The notes under the pieces were generated by a model that ran no database searches, was not told where the DNA came from, and was given only the letters and a program-made list of their open reading frames with translations. A stretch of DNA of 64,000 nt from Tulasnella sp. 424 (Eukaryota; Basidiomycota; Agaricomycetes; Cantharellales; Tulasnellaceae). This document shows, in pieces, positions 21,102 to 32,075 of the stretch (position 1 is its first letter; every line of letters begins with the position of its first letter). Position numbers and translations under genes: made by a program. Location: positions 434,001 through 498,000 of the forward strand of contig WSUB01000007.1 in the NCBI GenBank assembly GCA_019633425.1. The letters run 5' to 3'.

Positions 21102-22797
21102 ATGTACGCAACCGCATTCCTCGCAATCCTCCTCGGTGCCTCTGCCGTCGACTCCGTCCTTGGCGCCGCCGTCCCCAGCTATGTGTCGCGTCACCGTGCC
21201 CGCCACACCTCTATGCCAGGCCTCAAGCTCATCCGTGGACAAGTCAAGACCAGTTCGTACATTGTAAGTTCCTTTTGTTCCCTGGATTCCGCAGCACCTC
21301 GTTGCGGTGTTCAATTTCCCCGTCTGTTGTAAACGTGCCGTCATCTGACATGCCGCCGGCCGGGCCGAATTTTCCTTTCAGGTCAAATTAGCGGACACCG
21401 TTACCAACAGAACTGCGCATCTCGACTGGGCCAATAGTATGGTTGCCCAGTCCAATGCTACCAACGCTACCAGCGTGCAATCGTTTAGCCAGACCGTCTT
21501 CGATGGGTATGCTGCCGAGTTGGACGACCACTGCGTTTCCATGCTCCTGGCCTCCGAGGATGTCGCGTGGGTTGAGGAAGATGCTGTCGTCCGCATCTCG
21601 GGTTCTCAGTGCGTGCACTTTCCATTCATACTTTTTGCCTTCGAGCTGCGGAGGACTGATCGCCCCCACGCGCGTGCGTTGTTGTTTTTTTCCAGGACCA
21701 ACGCACCATGGGGTCTGTCGCGACTGAGCTCGTCCACCCCCTTGCCTGCCAACTCGGACGTCAACTCTCTCACCTTTGACTACACCTTCAACGACGAAGC
21801 TGGCACTGGCGTCGATGTGTACATTGTCGACACTGGTCTCCGCGCGACCCACCAGGACTACCAAGGCCGCGCCAAGATGCTCTTCTCGTTGCCTGGCTTG
21901 GCTACGACAGACGACAACGGCCACGGATCGCACGTCGGTGGAACTATTGCTGGAAACAACTTTGGTGTTGGTGAGTGGGATGATGTCTCGTTTTGCCATA
22001 TGATTGATTTCAATCGTGCTCACCTGACCTTCGACTCTTTCCAGCCAAGAAAGCCTCCCTCTTCGGTATCAAGGTCATGGACGCTGATGGCTCCGGTTCC
22101 ACCTCTGGCATCATCCAAGGTATCCAAGTCGCTATGCAAGCCGCCGCGAAATCTGGACGTCCCTCCGTCATCAACATGTCCATCGGTGGAGCTGGTTCCC
22201 GTGCTTTGGACAGTGCCGCCACCTCTGCCGTCAACGCTGGCATGTTCGTCGTTGTCGCTGCTGGAAACGATGCTGTCGATGCCGGTACCGAGTCCCCCGC
22301 TCGTGCTCCCGCCGTCATTACCGTCGGTGCCATGAACATCCAGGATCGCGTCTCGACTTTCTCCAACTTTGGGTGAGTCGAATACCGTTTGGGGGAGGGA
22401 AAGCGTTCGCTCATCATGCTTGGACTCATCGCACAGCTCAAGCGTCGACATCTTCGGCCCTGGAGAGGACATCATCTCTTGCGGAATCCAGTCCGACACC
22501 GACGTCGCCTCGCTCTCCGGCACGTCCATGGCCACCCCTCACATCTCTGGTCTCGTCGCTCTTTTGGTCTCTCAACAACCCGACATCACCCCCGCTGGAT
22601 TGACCACCCTGATCAAGTCGTTGGGCACCCAGAACGCTTTGAAGGGTGTTCCAACCAGGTCGACCGTCAACCTGCTCGCCCAGAACTTGTTGCCTGATTC
22701 CGGCATCGCCACCACCTCGGCTTCGTTGATCTCCACTACCGCGGTCGCTTCCACCAAGACTAACAACGCCGACTCTGCTACCACTACTCTCAACTGA
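21102..22797 (+). CDS. secreted subtilase, proteinase K-type (S8A)
   Basis: Five exons: 21102-21263, 21382-21608, 21696-21970, 22045-22372, 22437-22797; 450 residues. A signal peptide (MYATAFLAILLGASAVDSVLG) and an I9 prodomain (about 22-130: GQVKTSSYIVKLADTVTN, GYAAELDD, VAWVEEDAVVRIS) precede the catalytic domain. The triad is visible: Asp in VDVYIVDTGL, His in DNGHGSHVGGTIAG, Ser in LSGTSMATPHISG. The oxyanion Asn is in VVVAAGNDA. GHGSHVGG is a mild variant of the usual GHGTHVAG. The tail after the catalytic domain is Thr/Ser-rich (TTSASLISTTAVASTKT). An extracellular endopeptidase by inference. Pieces of its last exon recur at about 26870-27184 and 29530-29633. Confidence 0.92.
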
Positions 22798-23467
22798 TCG
22801 GATTACCCGCTGCTACTTATACCTCGCTTGTTTCTGGTGCCCTGTTTGGAGGGATGCGTTTCGTCACGTTCATTTTTATTTCCTGGGTCAGGCTTGTTTT
22901 TTTGTGTTGTAGGTAAATAGTCCCTTTTGCAATGAGGAAATGCGACCTTCCTTTCTATCCTAAACTGGGGGGAATTGGATTTCTTGGGACGATCGTCCAG
23001 ATATACAGAACCTTAGGTCGTTCGCCCCATTGGCCATCCCCAGTGATATCATTGAGGCTCCGATCCTTGTATGTCGTTGCTTCGACTGGGTTCGAATGCT
23101 TCCGTTGGCCCGATATGGGCGATGGTGGTCTTCCATCTCCTCCAAACGGATAATGAGGGCCTCTTGATACCTAGAATGGCAGCGGACGCCGCCGGCATAC
23201 TTGCCGACAATATCGAGTGCTTGAAAGGGGGCGTTTTAACGAACTTCTCGCGTGTACGAGCAATGGGTGTCTAACTATACGGCGTTCGACCAGCATTCGG
23301 TATGATGCTTCGGAGTATAGGAAGTCGCGCGCGGATGCGGCCATAACGATTAAAGTTGTCACAAGTATAGAATTGGATACCAAGAAATAACAAGGCTGTA
23401 GTACTATGGCGAAATCGGGGAGACAAAGGAATGTTACTGTGGCACAAAAACACTGACCAAGCCTCTA
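22798..23467. repeat. subtilase 3' flank, repeat S1 (copy 1 of 3)
   Basis: About 22840-23190 recurs downstream of each broken subtilase fragment (S2 near 27245-27600, S3 near 29690-30035). Shared landmarks are ttttgcaatgaggaaatg, ggaattggatttcttgggacga and ggcccgatatgggcgatg. After 23190 this copy diverges. No gene seen. Confidence 0.6.
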
Positions 23468-25760
23468 TTACGTCTCCCGGGAATGCGTGAACAAACTGTA
23501 CCAGGTTAGATGCTGGTGAATCGGCATGTAGTCTGATATCAATTCCTCCTCGACCGTGATAGCACGCGACTGCCGCTTTTGTTTAATGGCAATCACATCG
23601 TCAATCGTAGTCCCATCAATGGTGCTCCTGACCTCCACCAAATCGTCGTTGGTGAGAACCCAGAAGATCTTGCCTCCAATATCCACATACTCGTGCAGGC
23701 CCAGTATGTCTCTTTTTGACTCGAAGAGCGCGTTTGTTGAGAACAAGAGGCTTGTTGCCGGTCCGGGGAGGCCCATAACATTCTCAACGAACCACAGAAT
23801 GCCTCCATATGCCTTCGGGTTATTGCGCCAGGGCCAGTAATGGTCAACTGCTGTTGACCAACCTGGAGCAATCTCATCGATGATTGGGTCTGACTTGGAT
23901 AGCGGCTGCGGTCCTGAATAGAAATTGTCCCAGTAATATGAAGGAGGGAGCTCGGGCCATCGGGGATCAGGGAGAGCCTTTTAGTCATGTAAAAGTAAGC
24001 AAGGGACTATGAAAGGAACGATTTGGATTTCAGAACGTACCGTCTTGTTGGGTAGCGGAGCAACGTCGACTCTCTTCGGCTTTACTCGAGGAACAGCGTC
24101 TGCGATCCAGATACGTCCAGAGCCCATGGCTGCTATGCAAATACCTACTGCTTCATCAATAGCTACGCAACCCGGTCGAGGCAAGTCGACTTCGAAGTCG
24201 GGAATTTCCCAAGAAACTAGCGTGTGACTTGTATCTATGTCTTGCTCCATAGCCTCAGCGACATAGTGCTCTCCGTTATCCGGGACCTCCCAAGGCCGCC
24301 CATAGTGCAGGCTAAGACGGCCGTAGCAGAGCATGGCTGAGCGGTAGCCGTTCTCTCCGGTACGGATTCCGTATATGGGCTCTATTCCGAACCCAAGGGC
24401 GGAGACGTTGTCGATTTTGTATCCCCGCTGGGTTGGGTCGCGTAAGTCGGCTTGAGGAGTTACAAGGACTGCTTGCCACTGGTCATAAAAAAAGTGGGCG
24501 AGCGCGACTGATCCTCCCGGGGCATCAAAATAGGCAGGAGGTGTCGAGTGAAATTGGGGATTGTGTATAAGCGAGACGCTCGGATAGCTGAAGGACTGAA
24601 AAGGCGTTATTGAGCAACCTATCGTGCCCTCAGTGCTCAACGCCCGTTTGATATCGCAGGAGAGGTAAAGCTCTAAATTTCGATGCCTGGCGACAAAAAC
24701 GACGTCATCTTGCATCTGGATGTCGAAGGTCCTTTGATGCTACACGTTGATTGGTTCAGCGACGTCATCCGCAAGCTTCAAAAACTACGACAAACCTTCA
24801 TCACCTCGCTTCCAAAGGAAAGTTCTACATTGGATCGAGTCGTTTCATCCATAATACACGCACGCAGACGGTCTCCACCAGATTCGGCAAAGGCTAGGAG
24901 CTGCCCTCGCCTTGCCTTCACTGACGAGTAACCTTGGAAGGAATTGAAGAGCGTAAGAGTAGGTTCGACAGCTCGCACTTCACTCCTGTACGGAAGGTCT
25001 GGAGCAAACTTGTACACCGCAAACGGTCTGAGCGGATGAAGGCCAACCAAAATAGTTAGCGCCGGGGTACGATAACCAAGTAACGGGCACTCACGTGGTG
25101 GACAAAGTAATTTCGAGGCCATTCGTCCCCTCTACATGCACCGCGCCATTAATCACTCCCTTGAGCCCTACATATGTCGCTATCGGCTGATAGTACTCGG
25201 CCGCGTCTAGGTCCCATAACTCCACGGTGAACTCCACCGATTGCAAGAGCAACCATCGTCCGCGGACTAGGTCTAGCCAGATAGGCGAATCCCAAGGCCT
25301 TTGGATAACCGCCTCGAACGATTTTCGCTCCTCTATCTCCCAGTCATGCGTATTCATCAACGAAGAGAGACGGGTTGTTCGAACCACTAAGTCTTCGATG
25401 GTACTGGCGGGTATGGCAGTCAATGGAAAGGCCCAGGAAGGCCAAACTACGCCTTTATCCTTAATGAGGCTTTTCGCAATTCTGATCCAGGCTTTATGGT
25501 TTTTAGTCTGGGCGAAGAGATGTTTACAGGTCTGTGGAACGAAGGATCAGCCGCGTGCACGACGCAATACGAAGGTGGAATCGAACCTGTCTGATATTGA
25601 GTATATCTCTAAGTTCCACGTAGAGGAGGAGTGGTGCGATGACTTCTAGCGGGAGTTTGGTGAACGCAGTGCAGGTAGCCGTCGTGGACGTCGGACCAAT
25701 AGTCGAGTGTTGGCGAGAGATAACTTGGACAGCCTGAGCGGAGGACGACAGTATAGACAT
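23468..25760 (-). CDS. F-box protein
   Basis: Five exons on the minus strand: 25760-25587, 25531-25095, 25027-24796, 24739-24041, 23977-23468; 683 residues with continuous phase. After a Ser/Thr-rich start (MSILSSSAQAVQVIS), an F-box follows at about residues 35-75: FTKLPLEVIAPLLLYVELRD, ILNIRQTCKHLF. The body has W/L-rich segments typical of the large basidiomycete F-box families (IWLDLVRGRWLLLQS, LWDLDAAEYYQPI, AVYKFAPDLPYRSEV) and may form a degenerate beta-propeller-like repeat fold. Expected role: substrate receptor of an SCF ubiquitin ligase through Skp1; the substrate is unknown. It sits between S1 and the second subtilase fragment, where the repeat unit would otherwise place an RNase III-like gene. 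Confidence 0.8.
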
Positions 25761-26363
25761 GGTCCTTTTATTGTTGAAGGTGTTTTGGACGGTACACGAT
25801 ATGGTGGGTGGTTGGTTGCAAATGGGGCTGTCTGTTTTGGTCCCACTTCCCATGAGGGGCCTCCGGCGGGCGAGCAACTCCCAGGGCTGTTCACTTACCC
25901 GAATTCACTTCTATGCACGTCAACGATAACTCGTGCAACAAAATACAATGATCTACAGACTTAATGATATTAATATTCACTCCCTCGTATGTTACTTCCA
26001 TAATACGCTTTAGCTATAGAGCAGATGTGAGCTTAACCTTCCGGGCGCCCCCGAGGTCTCACATTGCAGCTTAGGTCTCTCTTTGACCGAGAACTTGCCA
26101 AATTGAAATGAGAAAAGGGAGATGTAGTGACCTATTTACATAAATGTTGGATGTTTATTATGGGCTGGCGATGCATTTGGGCATGCATACCCCGGCGTCC
26201 CGGAGGAGATCACTTCCCGTTTGTTGGTCCTCCCATGGACCGCGAGTCTGGCTCCCCTCTCGCTTCATCCGCCAGTGTTTTATAAAGGGCTCTGTACTTT
26301 AACGTTGCATCGGAACCGACCCGTTCTTCCTCCTCCCTCGCTCCTCGCTTCTTCGCCCGGGCC
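25761..26363. other. intergenic
   Basis: Contains the F-box promoter side and A/T-rich sequence around 25900-26160. No gene is recognised; open frames here are short and without domains. Confidence 0.35.
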
Positions 26364-26858
26364 ATGCAAGGGACTATCTGGGAAGGATTGGATGTGCACA
26401 CATTTGTTCCATGGCTGCATCTAACCGTCTTCGACCCGGAAACGATACCGAAAGATCATGTGAGCAAATTAACTTTCTTTCCTTTTTCTTTTTTTTTTCC
26501 CACTTCGCCCTCGCGGCGGTATTCGCGATTCCGATTGGTCCAGCTTTGGCGATTCTTCTCGGTGAACGCAAATCACCCAGAAGTGATAAACCGAACAGAT
26601 GGATTGTCTCCTGAGATTTATGATGTCTTCATTAAACCATTGTCTACGTGAGCGGCCGTTTCCCTTCCCGCTGATCGGCTTGACTGGAAAATGTTAAATT
26701 TCCCTAGAAAAGGCAACCAACAATGGGTATTTCCAAGAAGAGCCAATAACAATTTTATCCGCGCTATCGATGTTCCATACGGGGAAAATCAGACTGTTAC
26801 TATAGTAGACAGTGGCCGGGCAATCTGTAAGCCAAACGTTCACTGGCACCCTTCATAG
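26364..26858 (+). CDS. small orphan protein, possibly a 5' gene fragment
   Basis: Three exons with good splice sites: 26364-26459 (GTGAGC donor), 26544-26647 (GTGAGC donor), 26708-26858; 116 residues. The conceptual product includes DVHTFVPWLHLTVFDPE, RFFSVNANHPEVINRTDG and DVPYGENQTVTIVDSGRA. I do not recognise it. A further GTAAGC donor-like site at 26827 suggests that the original gene continued. About 10 bases after the present stop (26858) the sequence turns into a broken copy of the subtilase last exon, so the 3' part seems to have been replaced. Confidence 0.4.
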
Positions 26859-26868
26859 TTCACTCTAA

Positions 26869-27184
26869 GACCGACTCCGAGGCCGACGCCGGCGTCGCCT
26901 CGCTCCGGCACGTCCATGGCCACCCCTCACATCTCTGGTCCCGTCGCTCTTTTGGTCTCTCAAAAACCCGACATCACTCCTGCTGGACTGACCACCTTGA
27001 TCAAATCGATGGGCACCCAGAACGCGTTGAAGGGTGCTCCAACCAGGTCTACCGTCAACCTGCTCGCCCAGAACTTGTTGCCTGATTCGGACACCGCCAC
27101 CACCTCGGCTTGGTTGATCTCCACTACCGCGGCTGTCTCCACCAAGACTACCAACGCCGACTCTGCTATCACCACTTTCAACTG
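26869..27184 (+). pseudogene. subtilase 3' fragment 1
   Basis: Nearly collinear with the last exon of the subtilase at 21102-22797, from just upstream of the active-site Ser (GTSMATPHISG) through the Thr/Ser tail to the TGA. It lacks the signal peptide, prodomain, Asp and His. A two-base loss just before the SGTS motif (ctctccgg to ctccgg) breaks the frame upstream of the 89-codon open part. Not expected to be a protease. Confidence 0.85.
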
Positions 27185-27742
27185 ATTTACCCGCTGCTAT
27201 ACCTCACTGTTTCTGCCGCCGTTTTTGTTTGAGGATTCACCCCTTTTTTTGGAGGGATGCGTTTCGTCACGTTCTTTTCTTTGTCACTTTCTGGATCAGG
27301 CTTGTTTTGTGTTGTAGGTAAATTGTCCCTTTTGCAATGGGGAAATGTGACCTTCCTTTCTATCCTAAATGGGGGAAATTGGATTTCTGGGACGATCGGC
27401 GAGACATAAAGAACCTCAGTCGCCCATCCATTGGCCAATCCCAGAGATAACGTTGCAGCTCCGATCGGTACCCTTGCGCGTCATTGCGTCGACGAGTTCC
27501 CTCCGTTGGCCCGATATGGTTGATGATGGCCCTCCGACTCCTCCAAACAGATAGGGAGGGCCTCCTGGTACCTAACACACGGCAGCTTAAACCATATCGG
27601 CGCATGTGTATGCCTTCCGAATACGAAATTCAACTTCCACCATGCCACACTCTTTTAGCCTACTTCCGAGTGAGAGAGAGGAGGGGAACAACCACCGCTT
27701 GTCTCGAACTCGAACTTGCCCTCTCTTCATTCTCTCCACACC
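27185..27742. repeat. repeat S2 and promoter of RNase III-like gene 1
   Basis: 27245-27600 is the second copy of S1. From 27600 to 27742 the sequence matches the leader of RNase III-like gene 2 (30035-30192), including a shared cgaaattcaact and an acttccgagtgagagag block. Confidence 0.6.
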
Positions 27743-28778
27743 ATGACAACCGTCCAAGTCCCTCAACAGCCACAACCTCTCCCACTGCGGGATGATATCG
27801 AGAACCTAGTATTCACCCACAAAAGTCGGTTCGGTAAACCGACCAACATAGTCGAGGATGTTGAAGATCCTCGAGATTGGGAGCGAGTGGCTTTCTTAGG
27901 GGAAGGGATTTTGTTGGCGGCGATGTCTCGTGTTTTGTATTATGCCTACCCAAGGCATAGAACTACTTGGTTGAACGTGAGTGCTCTTTTTTCTTCTTCT
28001 TTGCTTTTCTCTCTCTTGGGGGAGGGGGGCGGAATGCCTTCAACCAGCTTGATTTCGCATCCGGGACGAGAGGTCTGACGAATTTCCTATTTTGGCACTT
28101 TATCACAAAAAGCCTTACCGCACGAAGCTGCTGTCCAAGGACGCCCTCGCATCCATCACGGACGCATATCACTTCATGGACAGGCTGAAGTGCCTGGAAG
28201 CGAGTCGGGGAGATATCTCTGTGTCGCTGGACAATCGCGCTGCATTGGCGGAGAGTTTTATCGGTGGATTGGCGTTACAGTATGGGATGGACAGGGCTAT
28301 GAAGTGGGCAGAGGAGATGTTAGCTTGGAAACACAATTTACCGGTCCCCATAAGCGATGAGGAGAGGCTTGGGCTGATGCCGTTCGGCGCGCTGGCGCCC
28401 CCAAGCCCTCCTCCGGGCCCCAGCTTTGCTAGGCCGACTCCTGGAGTTGCACGTCGTCCGGGACACCCGCAAATCAGACCACCACAGGAGGTCCCGAGAC
28501 CTGCTATGGAATACCAAACTCCGGTCCAACAGCCTATGTACAACCCAGCCATGTATCAAGGGGCACCGGCGGCATCGACGAGCTTCAACGCGGATCCCTT
28601 TTTCTCCCCTCCCTCCTACCAGACTCTGCAGCAGCATGTTCCTTACATGTATACACCTAGTTCACAGCCAACCGCAGCTGCTGTTCCGCAACGGCCTCAA
28701 CCGGTCGATCATACGAATTTCAAGTATCCGAGCCCTCCTACTCAACCGTCGTTTTACGACAGTGCCAGCTACCAGTAA
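27743..28778 (+). CDS. RNase III-fold protein 1, C-terminally truncated
   Basis: Two exons, 27743-27976 and 28113-28778; 299 residues. The N-terminal 150 residues align with an RNase III domain: LVFTHKS, then WERVAFLGEGILLAAMSR in place of NERLEFLGDxVL, and NRAALAESFIGGLALQYGM in place of the DxFEALIGAIYLD helix. Two of the three acidic residues of the signature and the Asp of the second motif are changed. A Pro/Gln/Tyr-rich linker follows (QTPVQQPMYNPAMYQ). The frame stops at TAA where gene 3 continues towards its dsRBD; similar but broken sequence goes on to about 28870, so this is a recent truncation. Confidence 0.65.
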
Positions 28779-29529
28779 CCACCCCCAGCTGCTCCTCAAC
28801 GTCCATTATAACTACCCACCAGACACATCCTAACACACGCTCCGCAAGTACCTGAGCCGGTGCGATACTGTACGGAGTAGTAGATGGAGGAATCCTCCCC
28901 AATAATATCTTCGCACGTTTCCAGCATCGTGTTGATTTTGTTTCATAACGTCGTGGATTGGGTCCCAATATCTTTGGGGTGTAATATATTATATGTCTCG
29001 GTCTATCATAAAGCTATCACTACAATTGTGATGTTGTCCAGACCTGAGTGTCAAAGCACTTCAGATCGAGACATATGACAGTCAGCGACTCGGCGCTTGC
29101 GCTTGGTTGGCTGGTCTCAGCGGGAAAGCTGATACACGCAATAGAGTGCTAAGTCATCGGCAAAGGTGAAGGCGGAATCGGTCAAACGGGGCAGAGGCTG
29201 GACGCCATCAGAGAATCGTGCGGACATAAACCCAGCGATATGACGATACAATCAGATCTTTGGTAGGCTTTAGGATAGCCAGCAATCGAGAGGCTTAGGG
29301 ATTGCGAAACTCTGCGCGCGTTCATGGCCCGAAGACCGCACGGTGAGACCCAGAATCTTGTTAACGGGAACTAACCTATGTAGCTACCGCCGTGGCATTT
29401 TACAATTCCACAGGTGATCAAACCGTGCAGCACCCCGTACTGAGACATATAACGATCATCTTTCACTCAGATCGACTGGAGGACTATAACCGGAAAGGCT
29501 AATACGCGTCAGAAACGGATCGAAATGAA
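28779..29529. other. intergenic
   Basis: The first 90 bases are the decayed continuation of RNase III-like gene 1. The rest shows nothing recognisable. Confidence 0.4.
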
Positions 29530-29633
29530 GTAGTCAAATTATCTCCACCACCTCGACTTCGTCGATCTCCGCTACGTTGGCTATCTCCATCAAGACTACC
29601 AGCACCAATTATGCTACCACTATCTTCAACTGA
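29530..29633 (+). pseudogene. subtilase 3' fragment 2
   Basis: About 100 bases match the very end of the subtilase coding region (the stretch encoding the Thr/Ser-rich tail, ending cttcaactgatcg). More diverged than fragment 1 and too short to encode anything on its own. Confidence 0.65.
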
Positions 29634-30192
29634 TCGATTAACCACAGCTATGCCTCGTTTTGGGGCATCGCTTCTGAGGATTCGCACCCCTTGTTTGGGG
29701 GGGGGGGGGCGGGGGATTCACTTCCGGGCCGCGGGTCTGGCCCGGTTTGTGTTGTAAGTAGGCAGTCCTTTTTGCAATGAGGAAATGTGACCTTTCTATC
29801 TATCTAAACGGGGGAAATTGGATTTCTTGGGACGATAGGCAAGAGATAAAGAACCTCAAGTCGTCCGCCTCATGGCCATCCCCAAAGATCCCATCGTGGC
29901 TCCGACCGTTATGCGTCAGTGCGTCTGCGGGATTCAAATGCCTTCGTTGGCCCGATATGGGCGATGATGGTCTTCCATCTCCAAACGGATAAGGAGGGCC
30001 TCCTGAAGCCTGAAATGGCAGCGTATACCATATCAGCCCAAGTGCATGCCTTCCGACTACGAAATTCAACTCCCGCCGTACCATACTCTTTCAGTCTACT
30101 TCCGAGTGAGAGAGGGGCAGAGGGGAACCTCAACACGCGTCCGAACCCGACTTAACCCCCCCCCCCCCCCCCACCTTCATTCTCTTCATACA
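29634..30192. repeat. repeat S3 and promoter of RNase III-like gene 2, with homopolymers
   Basis: Third copy of the subtilase downstream repeat (about 29690-30035), then the leader shared with RNase III-like gene 1. A G-run with one interruption (about 29697-29715) and a C-run (about 30156-30172) are present here but not at the equivalent places in S1/S2. Confidence 0.6.
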
Positions 30193-31397
30193 ATGGCGAC
30201 TGTCCCCCAACAGCCACATATGGCGAGCGTCCGAGTGCCTCAAAAACCGCAGCCTCTCCCACTGCGGGATGACATCGAAAGCTTGGTATTCGCCCACAAG
30301 AGCCTGTTCGGTAAACCGACCAACCTGATCGAGGATTTTGAAGACCCTCGAGATTGGGAGAGAGTGGCATTTTTAGGGGAAGGAATCTTATTGGCGTCCA
30401 TGTCCCGGGTCTTGTATTACGCGTATCCGAGACATAGAACAAGTTGGTTAAAAGTGAGTGATTTTGGGGCGAGGGGACGGAATGCCTCCAGTTCGATTTC
30501 GCATCTGGGACGAGAGGTCTGATGAATTTCCTATTTCGGCACTTTATCACAAAACTAAAAAAGCCTCTCCGCACGAACCTGCTATCGAAGGACACACTTG
30601 CATCCATCACGGACGCATATCACTTCATGGACAGGCTAAGGTGCCTGGAAGTGAGTCGGGGAGATATCTCTGTATCGCTGGACAATCGGGCTGCCTTGGC
30701 GGAGAGCTTCATTGGGGGATTGGCGTTACAGTATGGGATGGACAGGGCTAGGAAGTGGGCAGAGGAGATGTTGGCTTGGAAACATAATTTACCGGTCCCC
30801 ATAAGTGATGAGGAGAGGCTTGGGCTGGTGCCGCTCAGTGCGGTGGCGCCTCCGAGTCCTCCTCCGGGCTCGGGCTTTGCTGGGACGGCGCCTGGAGTTG
30901 CACCTCGTCCGGGGCAATGGCAGATCCAACCGCCGCAGGAGGTCCCGGAATATGGAACTCCGGTCCAACCGCCGATGTACAACCCAGCTATGTATCAAGG
31001 ACCAGCTGGTTACCCAGGACCGACACCGACCCCATCGACGGCTTACGATGCTGGTTCCTTTTATCCTCACCCCTCGTACCACCCTCCGCAGCAACCCGTT
31101 CGCTACATGTATCCACCCGGTTCACCGCCAAGCTCAGCTGCTATTCCCCAGCAGTCTCAACCGGTTGGCACGGTCGATCGTACGAATTTCACGGACCCCA
31201 GTCCTCCGGCTCAACCGTCGTTTTATGACACTTCTGCTAGTTACCAGCGACCACTTCCCCCTGTTCCTCAACCTCAATTCCAATCACCCACCAAACATAT
31301 CCCAACGTGGGGTCCGCAAGTACCTGGAGCTAGCGCGATACCGTACGGAGCACCCTCACCTTCCGGACCCAAGGCCATTCCGGAAAAGGAAATTTGA
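30193..31397 (+). CDS. RNase III-fold protein 2, C-terminally truncated
   Basis: Two exons, 30193-30453 and 30564-31397; 364 residues. Close paralogue of gene 1: LVFAHKS, WERVAFLGEGILLASMSR, NRAALAESFIGGLALQYGM, then a Pro/Gln/Tyr-rich linker (VPEYGTPVQPPMYNPAMYQ, PSFYDTSASYQ). It keeps the conserved linker block SPTKHIPTWGPQVPGA that gene 1 has lost. It ends at EKEI-TGA, just where gene 3 reads through towards the dsRBD. Beyond the stop the sequence degenerates (A9-G12 tract at 31449-31468). The duplicated N-terminal start contains a second MASVRV. Confidence 0.65.
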
Positions 31398-32075
31398 GGA
31401 CCTCTGATTTCCGTCTCCCGCAGGATGTTCCGCAGCTCTCCCCCTGAAAAAAAAAGGGGGGGGGGGGACATAATCCACCAAAGCCGGTGTAATTAACCGG
31501 GGCAACGTTCTGGGCTTACCTTCCTCGCTGTGTTCTGTACCATTTCTTCGTCTTGACTTGATTCTTTCTTTCTTTTTCCCTTTCTATCTACTTAGACTGA
31601 GGTCGTCATAAACGACTTGCACCCGAGTCATGTAGAAGTGATGCTCTGCGCCAAGCCTTGCGGTAAACAACCCTGCTGTATTATGACCTGTCGCCATTTA
31701 TATATGCTCCTGCTGTTTTGGATCTGCCGTTCACTCCACCCGCGGGTCATATAGGTCACGCTCCGTGTGATCATAATGGGCAGCTCCGGCCGGCCTCAGT
31801 CATTAAGTCCGAGAGGACGGACCTGCCTTATATGGGAATTTTTTGACCCTCCCCCTCTGGTCATTGGAACGCGTGGCGAGAACGGGGGACCCCGCAATAC
31901 CAAATACAGGCTATTTTCCCATATGAAGCCTAGGTTTGTACCTCCCGAGGCCGAAGTTCAACTCCGACGGCGCTCTTGTTCAGCGTGGGTTTCTCACAAC
32001 ATGAATGTTCCTCACTGATTGGGCACCACATGTCCTAGACTACCCAGTCCTCCACATCCGTCCTGCTTCTCCGCC
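31398..32075. other. intergenic
   Basis: The A/G homopolymer at 31449-31468 lies in the decayed tail of gene 2. A weak match to the leaders of genes 1 and 2 is visible around 31940-31980 (cgaagttcaactccg). Nothing else is seen. Confidence 0.4.

Noticed and set aside
26916..27185. 89-codon open frame as a small protease gene
   Set aside because: It is the tail of the subtilase last exon only, with no Asp or His and no start context; called a pseudogene fragment.
31449..31468. A9-G12 homopolymer as a functional element
   Set aside because: Lies in the decayed tail of RNase III-like gene 2; more likely slippage, or an artefact of assembly or sequencing.
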